A DNA stretch of 5,407 bases, taken from Desulfobacteraceae bacterium (lineage in GTDB: Bacteria > Desulfobacterota > Desulfobacteria > Desulfobacterales > ETH-SRB1). Position 1 is the stretch's first letter; each line of letters opens with the position of its first letter. Position numbers and translations under genes: made by a program. Below, one piece after another: positions 1 to 5,350 of the stretch. The stretch is from NCBI GenBank assembly GCA_013202725.1, contig JABMRH010000248.1, positions 1-5,407 on the forward strand. The letters are read 5' to 3'. Below the pieces are notes generated by a model. The model was not told the origin of the DNA. It did no database searches and saw only the letters and a list, made by a program, of their open reading frames with translations.

Positions 1-15
1 CTGCAACCTATTGAA
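1..15 (-). repeat. Inverted partial copy of the interior of the 2981-3170 element
   Basis: Read on the minus strand this is TTCAATAGGTTGCAG. It matches 3036-3050 (TTCAATAGGTTGTAG) at 14 of 15 positions in the opposite orientation. The match stops beyond base 15. Any further homology would lie to the left of the window, so this could be the clipped edge of a second, inverted copy of the small element found downstream of rsmB. A chance match of this quality within 5.4 kb is unlikely but not excluded. Confidence 0.4.
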
Positions 16-22
16 AAGATAA

Positions 23-48
23 GATTTCTCCCTGCGGTCGAAATGACA
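23..48. repeat. Short interspersed repeat, imperfect hairpin
   Basis: The sequence reads GATTTCTCC, CTGCGGTCG, AAATGACA. ATTTC at 24-28 pairs with GAAAT at 40-44 around a GC-rich middle. It resembles the TTCTCCCT-CGGTCG-AAATGACA family of intergenic repeats that I recall as scattered in many bacterial genomes; this recognition is from memory. It is not coding. Confidence 0.5.
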
Positions 49-53
49 CATTC

Positions 54-81
54 GATGAATCCGACTTTCTACGAGTTCATC
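54..81. repeat. Inverted repeat GATGAA/TTCATC
   Basis: GATGAA at 54-59 is the exact reverse complement of TTCATC at 76-81. The 16-nt middle, CCGACTTTCTACGAG plus a leading T, can add a few weaker pairs. The block resembles a second common intergenic repeat type (CGACTTT-TACGAGTTCATCA) and directly follows the first one. No T-run follows it, so it is not called a terminator. Confidence 0.4.
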
Positions 82-101
82 ACTATTCAGCCACAGAAAA
101 A

Positions 102-140
102 AACTGTGAACTGTGAACCGACAACCGTGAACTGTTACCG
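102..140. repeat. Degenerate heptad direct repeats (CTGTGAA/CCGTGAA)
   Basis: CTGTGAA occurs twice in tandem at 104-117. It is followed by CCGACAA and CCGTGAA, then a diverged CTGTTAC, so the stretch is a run of imperfect 7-nt units. It looks like the ACTGTGAACCGTGAAC heptad repeats seen between genes in several delta-proteobacterial genomes (recalled, not checked). The run ends about 9 nt before the def start codon and occupies the place where a ribosome binding site would be expected. Confidence 0.6.
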
Positions 141-148
141 AATTTATT

Positions 149-658
149 ATGGCGATACTCACTATACTAACATATCCTGATAAATTTCTCAGTCAGTCTG
201 CAAAACCCGTAGAAAATATAGACGGCACAATTCAGGATATGATTGAAGACATGTCTTCCACCATGTATGAAGCTCCCGGCGTGGGACTGGCTGCAATACA
301 GGTGGGGTTTGACCAAAGCATTATCGTTTACGACATTTCGCCAAGGGATGAAAAACGGTCCTTGCATGTTCTTATAAATCCAAAAATTATCTCCAGCGAA
401 GGAACCACTATTTACGAAAACGAAGGATGTCTGAGCGTTCCTGACTTCAGGGCTGATGTAAAACGTTCAACCTCTGTTCTAATTGAAGGGTTTGACAGGA
501 AAGAGAAACCATTGAGAATAGAGACCCATGGACACCTTGCAGTTGTCTTGCAGCATGAAATTGATCATTTAAACGGCATCTTATTTATAGACCGGATAAG
601 CAGTTTAAAAAGAGGTCTTTATAAAAGACGCATCAAGAAGATATTAAGACAAAAATGA
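149..658 (+). CDS. def: Peptide deformylase
   Basis: This cytoplasmic metalloenzyme removes the N-formyl group from nascent proteins as they leave the ribosome. The product is 169 residues, the usual length for a type I bacterial deformylase. All three family motifs are present: GVGLAAIQ at residues 44-51, EGCLS at 92-96 and QHEIDHLNG at 135-143. Cys94, His136 and His140 are the expected metal ligands and Glu137 the catalytic acid. The N-terminus (MAILTILTYPD) begins exactly where the family normally does, and an in-frame stop at 128-130 rules out a longer form. No Shine-Dalgarno sequence is visible before the ATG, because the upstream bases are repeat-derived and AT-rich. The C-terminal tail is strongly basic (residues 154-169), as is common for ribosome-contacting deformylases. 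The stop overlaps the fmt start (ATGA), which indicates translational coupling. Confidence 0.97.
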   Translation: MAILTILTYPDKFLSQSAKPVENIDGTIQDMIEDMSSTMYEAPGVGLAAIQVGFDQSIIVYDISPRDEKRSLHVLINPKIISSEGTTIYENEGCLSVPDFRADVKRSTSVLIEGFDRKEKPLRIETHGHLAVVLQHEIDHLNGILFIDRISSLKRGLYKRRIKKILRQK

Positions 659-1605
659 ATCAATTCAAAAAAAAGTCCAAAATCATATTTATGGGCACGC
701 CGGATTTTGCCGTACCTGCATTAACTGCCCTTCACAACAATAAATATGACGTGCTTTTAGTGGTAACCCAGCCTGACCGGCCAAAGGGAAGAGGCCGCAA
801 GCCTGTTTCTCCTCCTGTTAAAGAGACGGCCCTGCATCTTGGATATGATGTAATTCAGCCTATATCGATCAAAACAGACGAGTTTGTAAATAATGTGATA
901 AGATTAAAACCGGACATATTTGTTGTGTCGGCCTTTGGTCATATTCTTCCAAAAAGGATTCTGGATCTGCCAAAAATCGGCGCATTAAATATACATGCTT
1001 CACTCCTTCCAAAATACAGGGGTGCGGCGCCAATCCAGTGGGCTATCATAAACGGCGAAAAGGAGACCGGAGTTACCACAATGCTTATGGATGAAGGTCT
1101 GGATACAGGAGACATCCTCTTTGCATCAAAAATTCAAATTTCTCCTGATGACACATCAGCCACACTTCACGACCGTCTGGCCGATCTTGGCGCTGATCTT
1201 CTTATAAAAACTCTAAAAGCTATAGAAGACGACAATATAAATCCTATTCCTCAAGACCACACACTTGCCACATATGCGCCGATGCTTAAAAAAAAGGACG
1301 GTCATATAAACTGGGAAATGGCTGCGGATAAACTTGAGGCTTTTATACGCGGAATGACGCCATGGCCGGGAGCATTTACTTTTTGCAAGAATACACGTCT
1401 CAAAATATTCGGTTCAACACCCATCATGATACCTGTTGATAAAGCCCCCGGCACTGTATTGAAAGGGTTCCCTGATGAACTGCGCGTTGCCACAGGAAAA
1501 TGGGCTCTGTCCATCCTGGAAATACAGGGGGAGTCCGGAAAGCGCCTTTTGATTAAAGATTTTCTGCGCGGATTTAAGCTGCCTGTCGGCACTGTTCTGA
1601 ATTAA
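655..1605 (+). CDS. fmt: Methionyl-tRNA formyltransferase
   Basis: This enzyme transfers a formyl group from 10-formyltetrahydrofolate to Met-tRNA(fMet), making the initiator tRNA. The length, 316 residues, is typical. The N-terminal Rossmann-like formyltransferase domain (about 8-205) begins with IIFMGTPDFAVPAL. It carries a basic loop (QPDRPKGRGRKP, 39-50) matching the loop that contacts the tRNA acceptor end in the E. coli enzyme. The catalytic set is Asn112, His114 (in NIHASLLPKYRGAAPIQWA, 112-130) and Asp150 (in GLDTGDIL, 148-155). A C-terminal OB-like domain follows (about 213-316), with DGHINW (215-220) and RGMTPWPGA (232-240). The ATG lies inside the def stop (ATGA overlap), so translation is probably coupled. 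The internal Met13 would cut into the first beta strand, so the first ATG is preferred. Def and Fmt act on the same formyl group in opposite directions, which is why they are commonly adjacent. Confidence 0.97.
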   Translation: MNQFKKKSKIIFMGTPDFAVPALTALHNNKYDVLLVVTQPDRPKGRGRKPVSPPVKETALHLGYDVIQPISIKTDEFVNNVIRLKPDIFVVSAFGHILPKRILDLPKIGALNIHASLLPKYRGAAPIQWAIINGEKETGVTTMLMDEGLDTGDILFASKIQISPDDTSATLHDRLADLGADLLIKTLKAIEDDNINPIPQDHTLATYAPMLKKKDGHINWEMAADKLEAFIRGMTPWPGAFTFCKNTRLKIFGSTPIMIPVDKAPGTVLKGFPDELRVATGKWALSILEIQGESGKRLLIKDFLRGFKLPVGTVLN

Positions 1606-1606
1606 T

Positions 1607-3019
1607 ATGAAACGAGATCCTCGCAGCACAGCGCTATTTGTCTTGAATTCTCTGGATAAAAGACGCCATACTCTTGATAGAATACTGGAAGATATTCAAA
1701 ACAAAGAGATGGCTCTTTCAAGAAGAGATCAGGCTTTGTTTTATGCGCTGGTTTACGGGGTTTTAAGATGGCGCGGCCGGCTTGACTGGATAATTAGTCA
1801 CTTTTCGAAGATCCGCATCGATAAGATAGATCCCGCAGTTATGAATATTTTGAGGCTTGGTCTTTTCCAAATTATTTATTTAAACAGGGTGCCTGTTTCT
1901 GCCGCTGTTAACACATCTGTTGAAATCGCAAAGTCATTTGCATCTTCCCCTGCCGCCGGGTTTGTAAATGCTCTCTTGCGCAAAGCCGCCGGAGAATATA
2001 AAAAAATCCCTTTCCCTGACCCTGATAAAAATCCTGTCTGCAGTCTTGCTGTTAGAAAGTCGTTTCCTGAGTGGCTGATAAAACGATGGCTGAATCAATT
2101 CGGGCTAAAAGAGACCGAAGCGCTCTGTGATGCAATAAATACAATCCCACCAATTACTGTCCGCACAAACAGTCTCAGGACAACCCGTGATGATCTAACT
2201 GAAAGGCTTGCATCTGATGTGCAGCAAATTGAAGATACAACTTACTCTCCTGACGGCATACGTTTTATTAAGCCAAAGAGATCAATCCCTGAAATAAAAG
2301 CCTTTAAAGAAGGCTGGTTCCAGGTGCAGGATGAGGCTGCGCAGCTTGTTACCCGCCTGTTAAACCCCCGGCCGGGAGATACTGTTTTAGATGCATGCGC
2401 AGGTCTTGGGGGAAAAACAGGGCATATCGCACAGATGATGAAAAATACAGGCAGGCTGTTGGCCATGGATAATCAGGCTAATAAACTGCAACGGCTTGAG
2501 TCTGAAATGAAACGGCTTGGAATCTCAATTGTAACGACCTGCAATTACGATCTTGCCATCCAGTTTGACAGGCAATTCTCATATATGGGCTTTTCCGGAT
2601 TTGATTGTATTCTTTTAGATGCGCCGTGTTCGGGCCTGGGCGTTTTAAGGAGAAACCCTGATGCAAAATGGTTAATACCAAATAATAAATTCAATAGTTA
2701 CAAGACAAGGCAGATAAACTTTCTGAATAACTTAGCGCAACTTGTCAAGCCGTCAGGCACTCTGGTTTATGCGGTATGCAGCACGGAACCGGAGGAAAAC
2801 GAAGAGGTCGTTAAAGGGTTTTTAAATAAACATCCGGAGTTTGTTGTAAATAATAAGCTTGAAGGTCTGCCCAAAAATGTATATTCTCTTGTAAATAAAA
2901 ACCAGTGTTTAAAAACTTATCCGCATATAAATAATATGGATGGTTTTTTTGCGGTTTGTTTTGAACGGATAGTAACTATTCAGGTAGGCACAAAGGCACA
3001 AAGGCACAAAGAAAAATGA
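1607..3019 (+). CDS. rsmB: 16S rRNA (cytosine-5) methyltransferase RsmB
   Basis: RsmB (Fmu/Sun) methylates one cytosine of 16S rRNA (C967 in E. coli numbering) using S-adenosylmethionine. An N-terminal NusB-like RNA-binding domain (about 5-135) contains RDQALFYALVYGVLRWRG (40-57) and VNALLRKA (120-127). The catalytic domain (about 180-455) has SAM motif I as LDACAGLGGKTGHIA (261-275), motif IV as DAPCSGLG (338-345) and PDAKW (351-355). Motif VI is CSTEPEENEEVV (391-402). Cys391 is the expected nucleophile and Cys341 the base-release cysteine. Motif I has AGLGGKT where most homologues have AAPGGKT. The family ending appears as MDGFFAVCFERI (444-455); the remaining tail, rich in Lys, Gln and His, is encoded mainly by the GGCACAAA repeat element at 2981 onward and is probably not ancestral. 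At 470 residues it is slightly longer than usual. It starts 1 nt after fmt, matching the conserved def-fmt-rsmB order. Confidence 0.95.
   Translation: MKRDPRSTALFVLNSLDKRRHTLDRILEDIQNKEMALSRRDQALFYALVYGVLRWRGRLDWIISHFSKIRIDKIDPAVMNILRLGLFQIIYLNRVPVSAAVNTSVEIAKSFASSPAAGFVNALLRKAAGEYKKIPFPDPDKNPVCSLAVRKSFPEWLIKRWLNQFGLKETEALCDAINTIPPITVRTNSLRTTRDDLTERLASDVQQIEDTTYSPDGIRFIKPKRSIPEIKAFKEGWFQVQDEAAQLVTRLLNPRPGDTVLDACAGLGGKTGHIAQMMKNTGRLLAMDNQANKLQRLESEMKRLGISIVTTCNYDLAIQFDRQFSYMGFSGFDCILLDAPCSGLGVLRRNPDAKWLIPNNKFNSYKTRQINFLNNLAQLVKPSGTLVYAVCSTEPEENEEVVKGFLNKHPEFVVNNKLEGLPKNVYSLVNKNQCLKTYPHINNMDGFFAVCFERIVTIQVGTKAQRHKEK
2985..3011 (+). repeat. Left arm of the inverted repeat (tandem GGCACAAA units)
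   Basis: Three tandem units of GGCACAAA occupy 2987-3010. The 27-nt arm pairs with 3137-3163 at 25 of 27 positions, so a transcript could form a long stem around a loop of about 125 nt. The arm lies inside the rsmB reading frame and encodes most of its last ten residues. The stop codon TGA at 3017-3019 lies just beyond the arm. Confidence 0.8.
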
Positions 3020-3050
3020 AAATATATAGGAATGCTTCAATAGGTTGTAG

Positions 3051-3128
3051 AATTTCCGAGACGTTGAATTAAGCCGAGAAATAGAACGAATGCTTAGCAG
3101 TTTAATCAGGAAGTTAAGCAACAAATAG
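3051..3128 (+). pseudogene. Remnant of a four-helix-bundle / S23-type protein gene (C-terminal helix)
   Basis: This frame encodes 25 residues ending at TAG (3126-3128) and is preceded directly by an in-frame TAG at 3048-3050. It contains ELSREIERMLSSLIRKL. From memory, this pattern (an EI-RML--LI-KL helix followed by a short polar tail and stop) is typical of the C-terminus of the four-helix-bundle proteins encoded in 23S rRNA intervening sequences and related to the Avd accessory protein of diversity-generating retroelements. There is no start codon or upstream domain, so it cannot be a working gene. The similarity is judged by eye on a short stretch and could be chance. Confidence 0.4.
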
Positions 3129-3136
3129 CAAGACAA

Positions 3137-3163
3137 CTTTGTGCCTCTGTGCCTTTGTGGCTA
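3137..3163 (-). repeat. Right arm of the inverted repeat
   Basis: Read on the minus strand this arm is made of the same CACAAAGGCACA-type units as the left arm. It differs from that arm at two positions, one in the terminal GCCAC and one in the middle unit. It ends eight bases before the ATGAAGGA that leads into the lipoprotein gene, so a stem formed here could influence access to that gene's ribosome binding site. Confidence 0.8.
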
Positions 3164-3173
3164 AACTATTATG

Positions 3174-3178
3174 AAGGA
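3174..3178 (+). promoter_or_regulatory. Ribosome binding site of the TPR lipoprotein gene
   Basis: AAGGA lies five bases before the ATG at 3184, a normal Shine-Dalgarno arrangement that supports this start. It sits just outside the putative target duplication, so it would predate the inserted element. Confidence 0.7.
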
Positions 3179-3183
3179 TTATC

Positions 3184-4116
3184 ATGAAACGATTTAATAC
3201 TTTTGTGATTTTTATTGCGGTTCTTTTTTTCTTTGGATGCGCGGGTGGAAATGCTGTGAAGAAGAAACCCGACCATATTATATCAGGCATGAAAGAAATA
3301 AAGAAAGGAACTACTTGGTATCAAAAAGGATGTTATAAGCGTTCCCTGGAATACTTTTTCAGGGCGCATGAACTTTTTGCCGCATCCGATCAATTAGACG
3401 GAGTTGCCATGAGCATGAACAATATCGGAAATATTTACAGAATCATGGAAGAGATTGACAGATCCTTGCTCTTTTTTGAAGAATCTATCAGCATATATCA
3501 GGATATAAAGGATTACAGCGGGTTAGTACAGTCTCTTTCGAACAAAGCCGCCGTGCTGATAGACAGCGACAGGCTCGAAGAGGCTGCCGGTGTGTTAAAG
3601 CTTGCTGAAGATATTGCACAAAAAAATTCTATTCCTGCCAATCACATATTAAACAAGTGGGGCATCCTCTTTATCAGGCAAAAGGAATACAGCCGCGCGG
3701 AGGAGATATTGAACTCAGCCCTTGCTAATATTGACCTCGCTGACCATTCAGAATATGCGACAGTAAATTTTGCTCTCGGCACCCTGATGCGTGAAACCGG
3801 GCGCTATGAAAAAGCTGTTTATTTCTTTAAGGCAGCGCTGGATAATGACCGCTTATCGGGATTTCACAAAGGCATTGCCGACGATCTCAGCGCTATTGGG
3901 GATATCAATTTCAGCCAGGGCAAATACGAACCCGCGGTAAATTATTTTAAACGGAGTATAAAGATTTACGCTCTTATCGAAAACAGAAACAAAGTATCTG
4001 AAATCATGGACCGGCTTGTAAGGGCTGCTGAAAAGGCCGACCTGGATATCAGCATTACAGAACATTTTGTAAAAAACTGGCTTGAGGGAAAAGCTTTTGA
4101 AAACCCCTGTAAGTAA
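3184..4116 (+). CDS. TPR-repeat lipoprotein, function unknown
   Basis: The product is 310 residues. It begins with a lipoprotein signal peptide: basic MKR, a hydrophobic stretch (residues 5-17) and a lipobox-like FFGC with Cys19 as the expected lipidated residue. FFGC is a loose match to the usual L-A/S-G/A-C. The +2 residue is Ala, not Asp, so transport to the outer membrane is expected. The rest is almost entirely helical tetratricopeptide repeats at about 40-73, 75-108, 115-148, 154-187, 190-223 and 232-265. Typical signatures include NNIGNIYRIM, GRYEKAVYFFKAALD and GDINFSQGKYEPAVNYFKRSI. TPRs mediate protein-protein contacts, so a periplasm-facing scaffold or assembly factor is plausible, but no specific partner can be named. 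A good Shine-Dalgarno precedes the ATG. The 3' end overlaps the TraB-family gene, which suggests joint expression. Similarity to pilus-assembly (PilF-like) or outer-membrane biogenesis TPR lipoproteins is generic only. Confidence 0.85.
   Translation: MKRFNTFVIFIAVLFFFGCAGGNAVKKKPDHIISGMKEIKKGTTWYQKGCYKRSLEYFFRAHELFAASDQLDGVAMSMNNIGNIYRIMEEIDRSLLFFEESISIYQDIKDYSGLVQSLSNKAAVLIDSDRLEEAAGVLKLAEDIAQKNSIPANHILNKWGILFIRQKEYSRAEEILNSALANIDLADHSEYATVNFALGTLMRETGRYEKAVYFFKAALDNDRLSGFHKGIADDLSAIGDINFSQGKYEPAVNYFKRSIKIYALIENRNKVSEIMDRLVRAAEKADLDISITEHFVKNWLEGKAFENPCK
4084..4090 (+). promoter_or_regulatory. Ribosome binding site deciding the TTG start of the TraB-family gene
   Basis: GAGGGAA lies within the end of the lipoprotein coding sequence, six bases before TTG at 4097-4099. 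This favours TTG 4097 over the upstream in-frame TTG at 4082, which has no purine-rich sequence at a suitable distance. Confidence 0.65.
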
Positions 4117-5266
4117 TAGCGACATACATCTACTTTCCTTTGAAGACAAAGAGGTCATACTTTTAGGCACAGCGCATGTATCTAAAGAGAGCGCAGAGCT
4201 TGTAGCTTCTGTTATCGAGGAAGAAAAACCTGATACGGTCTGCATCGAACTTTGCCAGTCAAGATACCAGTCTATACGGCAAAAGAACAGATGGCAAAAT
4301 ATGAATATTATCAAGGTTATTAAAGAGAAAAAAGCTTTCCTCCTTCTTTCCAACCTGCTTCTGGCATCATTTCAAAAAAGGATAGCTGGAAAACTCGATG
4401 TTAAACCAGGGGCGGAAATGATATCGGCCATTGAAACAGCGGAAAAGGTTGGAGCACAGGTACATCTTGCGGACAGAGATATTCGCATTACACTGTCAAG
4501 AACCTGGCGCGTTATGTCTCTGTGGGACAAGCTGAAAATACTGTTTCAACTTATTTCATCTGCAGGAGAAATTGATGAAATTTCCGAAAAAGATATTGAA
4601 AAAATGAAACAGAAAGACATGCTGGAAACCCTTCTCGCAGATGTTAAAAAATCGCTTCCTGTTTTAAGGAATATCCTGATTGATGAAAGGGACAAATATC
4701 TTGCTCATAATATCAGAACAGCGCCGGGCAAAAGAATAGTGGCGGTTGTCGGCGCAGGTCATGTGCCGGGCATAAAAAAATACTGGGAAGTAAATACAGA
4801 TATTAACGCTCTTGAAAAGATTCCCCCAAGTAGCATGTTCATGCGCATTTTTAAATGGATTTTGCCTTTATCTATATTGTCTCTTTTTATTCTCGGCTTT
4901 TTCTACGGTGGTTCTACGGCAGGCACTCAGATGATAATCTGGTGGATAGCGGCAAACGGGCTGCTGGCAGGGCTTGGAGCAATAATCGCTTTTGCCCATC
5001 CATTGACGATTCTATCTTCGATCCTGGCAGCTCCTTTAACATCCTTAAATCCAATGATAGCCGCGGGATGGGTTTCAGGACTGGTTGAGGCTTTTTCAAG
5101 AAAACCAAAGGTCAAAGATTTTGAAAACCTGTCAGAAGACATTCTTTCCATAAGGGGTTTCCGGCAAAACAAGGTAACCAAGATTCTTCTGGTCGTGGTA
5201 TTGACAAATTTAGGCAGCGCAATAGGCACCTTTGTTGCTATTCCGCTTATGTTAAAAGTATTGTAA
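4097..5266 (+). CDS. TraB/PrgY-family membrane protein
   Basis: With the TTG start at 4097 the product is 389 residues; TTG at 4082 would add five more. The soluble N-terminal TraB domain carries the family landmarks: ILLGTAHVS (21-29, His27), CIEL (Glu51), PGAEM (104-108, Glu107), ADRDIRITLSRTW (125-137), DERDKYLAHNI (196-206) and VVGAGHVPGI (217-226, His222). The C-terminal part has about four membrane segments near 251-271, 278-300, 302-328 and 361-386. The family includes Enterococcus TraB/PrgY, which limits sex-pheromone activity, and is distantly related to Tiki-type metalloproteases through conserved His and Glu residues. A membrane-anchored peptidase or peptide-binding role is therefore plausible, though unproven in this type of bacterium. 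The gene overlaps the lipoprotein gene by 20 nt. No plasmid conjugation genes are nearby, so a pheromone role is unlikely here. Confidence 0.9.
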   Translation: MKTPVSNSDIHLLSFEDKEVILLGTAHVSKESAELVASVIEEEKPDTVCIELCQSRYQSIRQKNRWQNMNIIKVIKEKKAFLLLSNLLLASFQKRIAGKLDVKPGAEMISAIETAEKVGAQVHLADRDIRITLSRTWRVMSLWDKLKILFQLISSAGEIDEISEKDIEKMKQKDMLETLLADVKKSLPVLRNILIDERDKYLAHNIRTAPGKRIVAVVGAGHVPGIKKYWEVNTDINALEKIPPSSMFMRIFKWILPLSILSLFILGFFYGGSTAGTQMIIWWIAANGLLAGLGAIIAFAHPLTILSSILAAPLTSLNPMIAAGWVSGLVEAFSRKPKVKDFENLSEDILSIRGFRQNKVTKILLVVVLTNLGSAIGTFVAIPLMLKVL

Positions 5267-5350
5267 CGAGACCTTTGCGAAACACTCCATTTTGCCCAAT
5301 TACTGCGTCGGGCTCAAATTTTAAGCCTCGAAATAAAAAATTGAAAGTTC
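5267..5350. repeat. Repeat-like sequence abutting the TraB-family stop codon
   Basis: Directly after the stop comes CGAGACCTTTGCGAAAC, followed by a stretch reading CTCCATTTTGCCCAATTACT and GCGTCGGGCTCAAATTTTAA. I associate the GAGACCTTTGC(G/A)AAA motif with multicopy intergenic or insertion-sequence-end sequences in Desulfobacterales genomes, from memory only. No second copy or matching opposite end is visible in the window, so this may be one end of an element or a solitary repeat. The right boundary is approximate. Confidence 0.4.
5311..5327. repeat. Imperfect palindrome GGCTCAAATTTTAAGCC
   Basis: Eight base-pair positions surround a central T, with one C-A mismatch. TCAAATTTT (5314-5322) can alternatively pair with AAAAATTGA (5336-5344), with one mismatch. 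Either hairpin could act as a weak transcription end for the operon. Neither is followed by a T-run on the plus strand, so a rho-independent terminator is not claimed. Confidence 0.45.

Larger units (their letters stand above)
2981..3170. mobile_element. Small inverted-repeat element (MITE-like or intervening-sequence-like) between rsmB and the lipoprotein gene
   Basis: About 183 bp (2981-3163) is bounded by 27-nt inverted repeats at 2985-3011 and 3137-3163. AACTATT lies immediately outside at both ends (2974-2980 and 3164-3170), a possible 7-bp target duplication; the left copy is separated from the inverted repeat by four bases, CAGG. The interior contains a degenerate coding fragment that resembles the end of a four-helix-bundle (S23/intervening-sequence) protein. 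No transposase is present, so any movement would depend on factors elsewhere. The inverted repeats and the direct repeat are directly visible; reading them as a mobile element is inference. An alternative is a simple hairpin repeat combined with unrelated degenerate sequence. Confidence 0.5.

Noticed and set aside
12..40. Sigma-70 promoter for def starting with TTGAAA at 12-17
   Set aside because: No TATAAT-like hexamer lies at 16-18 nt spacing; the position is occupied by the GC-rich repeat CTGCGGTCG.
1..180. Open frame on the plus strand from the left edge to TGA at 178-180 (59 codons), possibly the end of an upstream gene
   Set aside because: Its codons come from short repeats and inverted repeats, the translation looks like no protein family, and it would overlap the def start by about 30 nt. 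Open read-through of repeats is the simpler explanation.
2909..3136. 75-codon open frame on the minus strand across the rsmB end and the element
   Set aside because: It is composed of the antisense of rsmB plus repeat sequence, including VPLCLCA from the GGCACAAA units. There is no ribosome binding site or recognisable domain.
2985..3163. CRISPR-like array, because of the regular GGCACAAA repeats
   Set aside because: The units are only 8 nt and contiguous with no spacers, and the second block is inverted.
3853..4353. 166-codon open frame on the minus strand
   Set aside because: It is antisense to the well-supported lipoprotein and TraB-family genes, has a low-quality Ser/Phe-rich translation and no family motifs. 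It is a shadow frame.
4927..5229. 100-codon open frame on the minus strand within the TraB-family gene
   Set aside because: It is antisense to conserved membrane segments and has no independent coding evidence.
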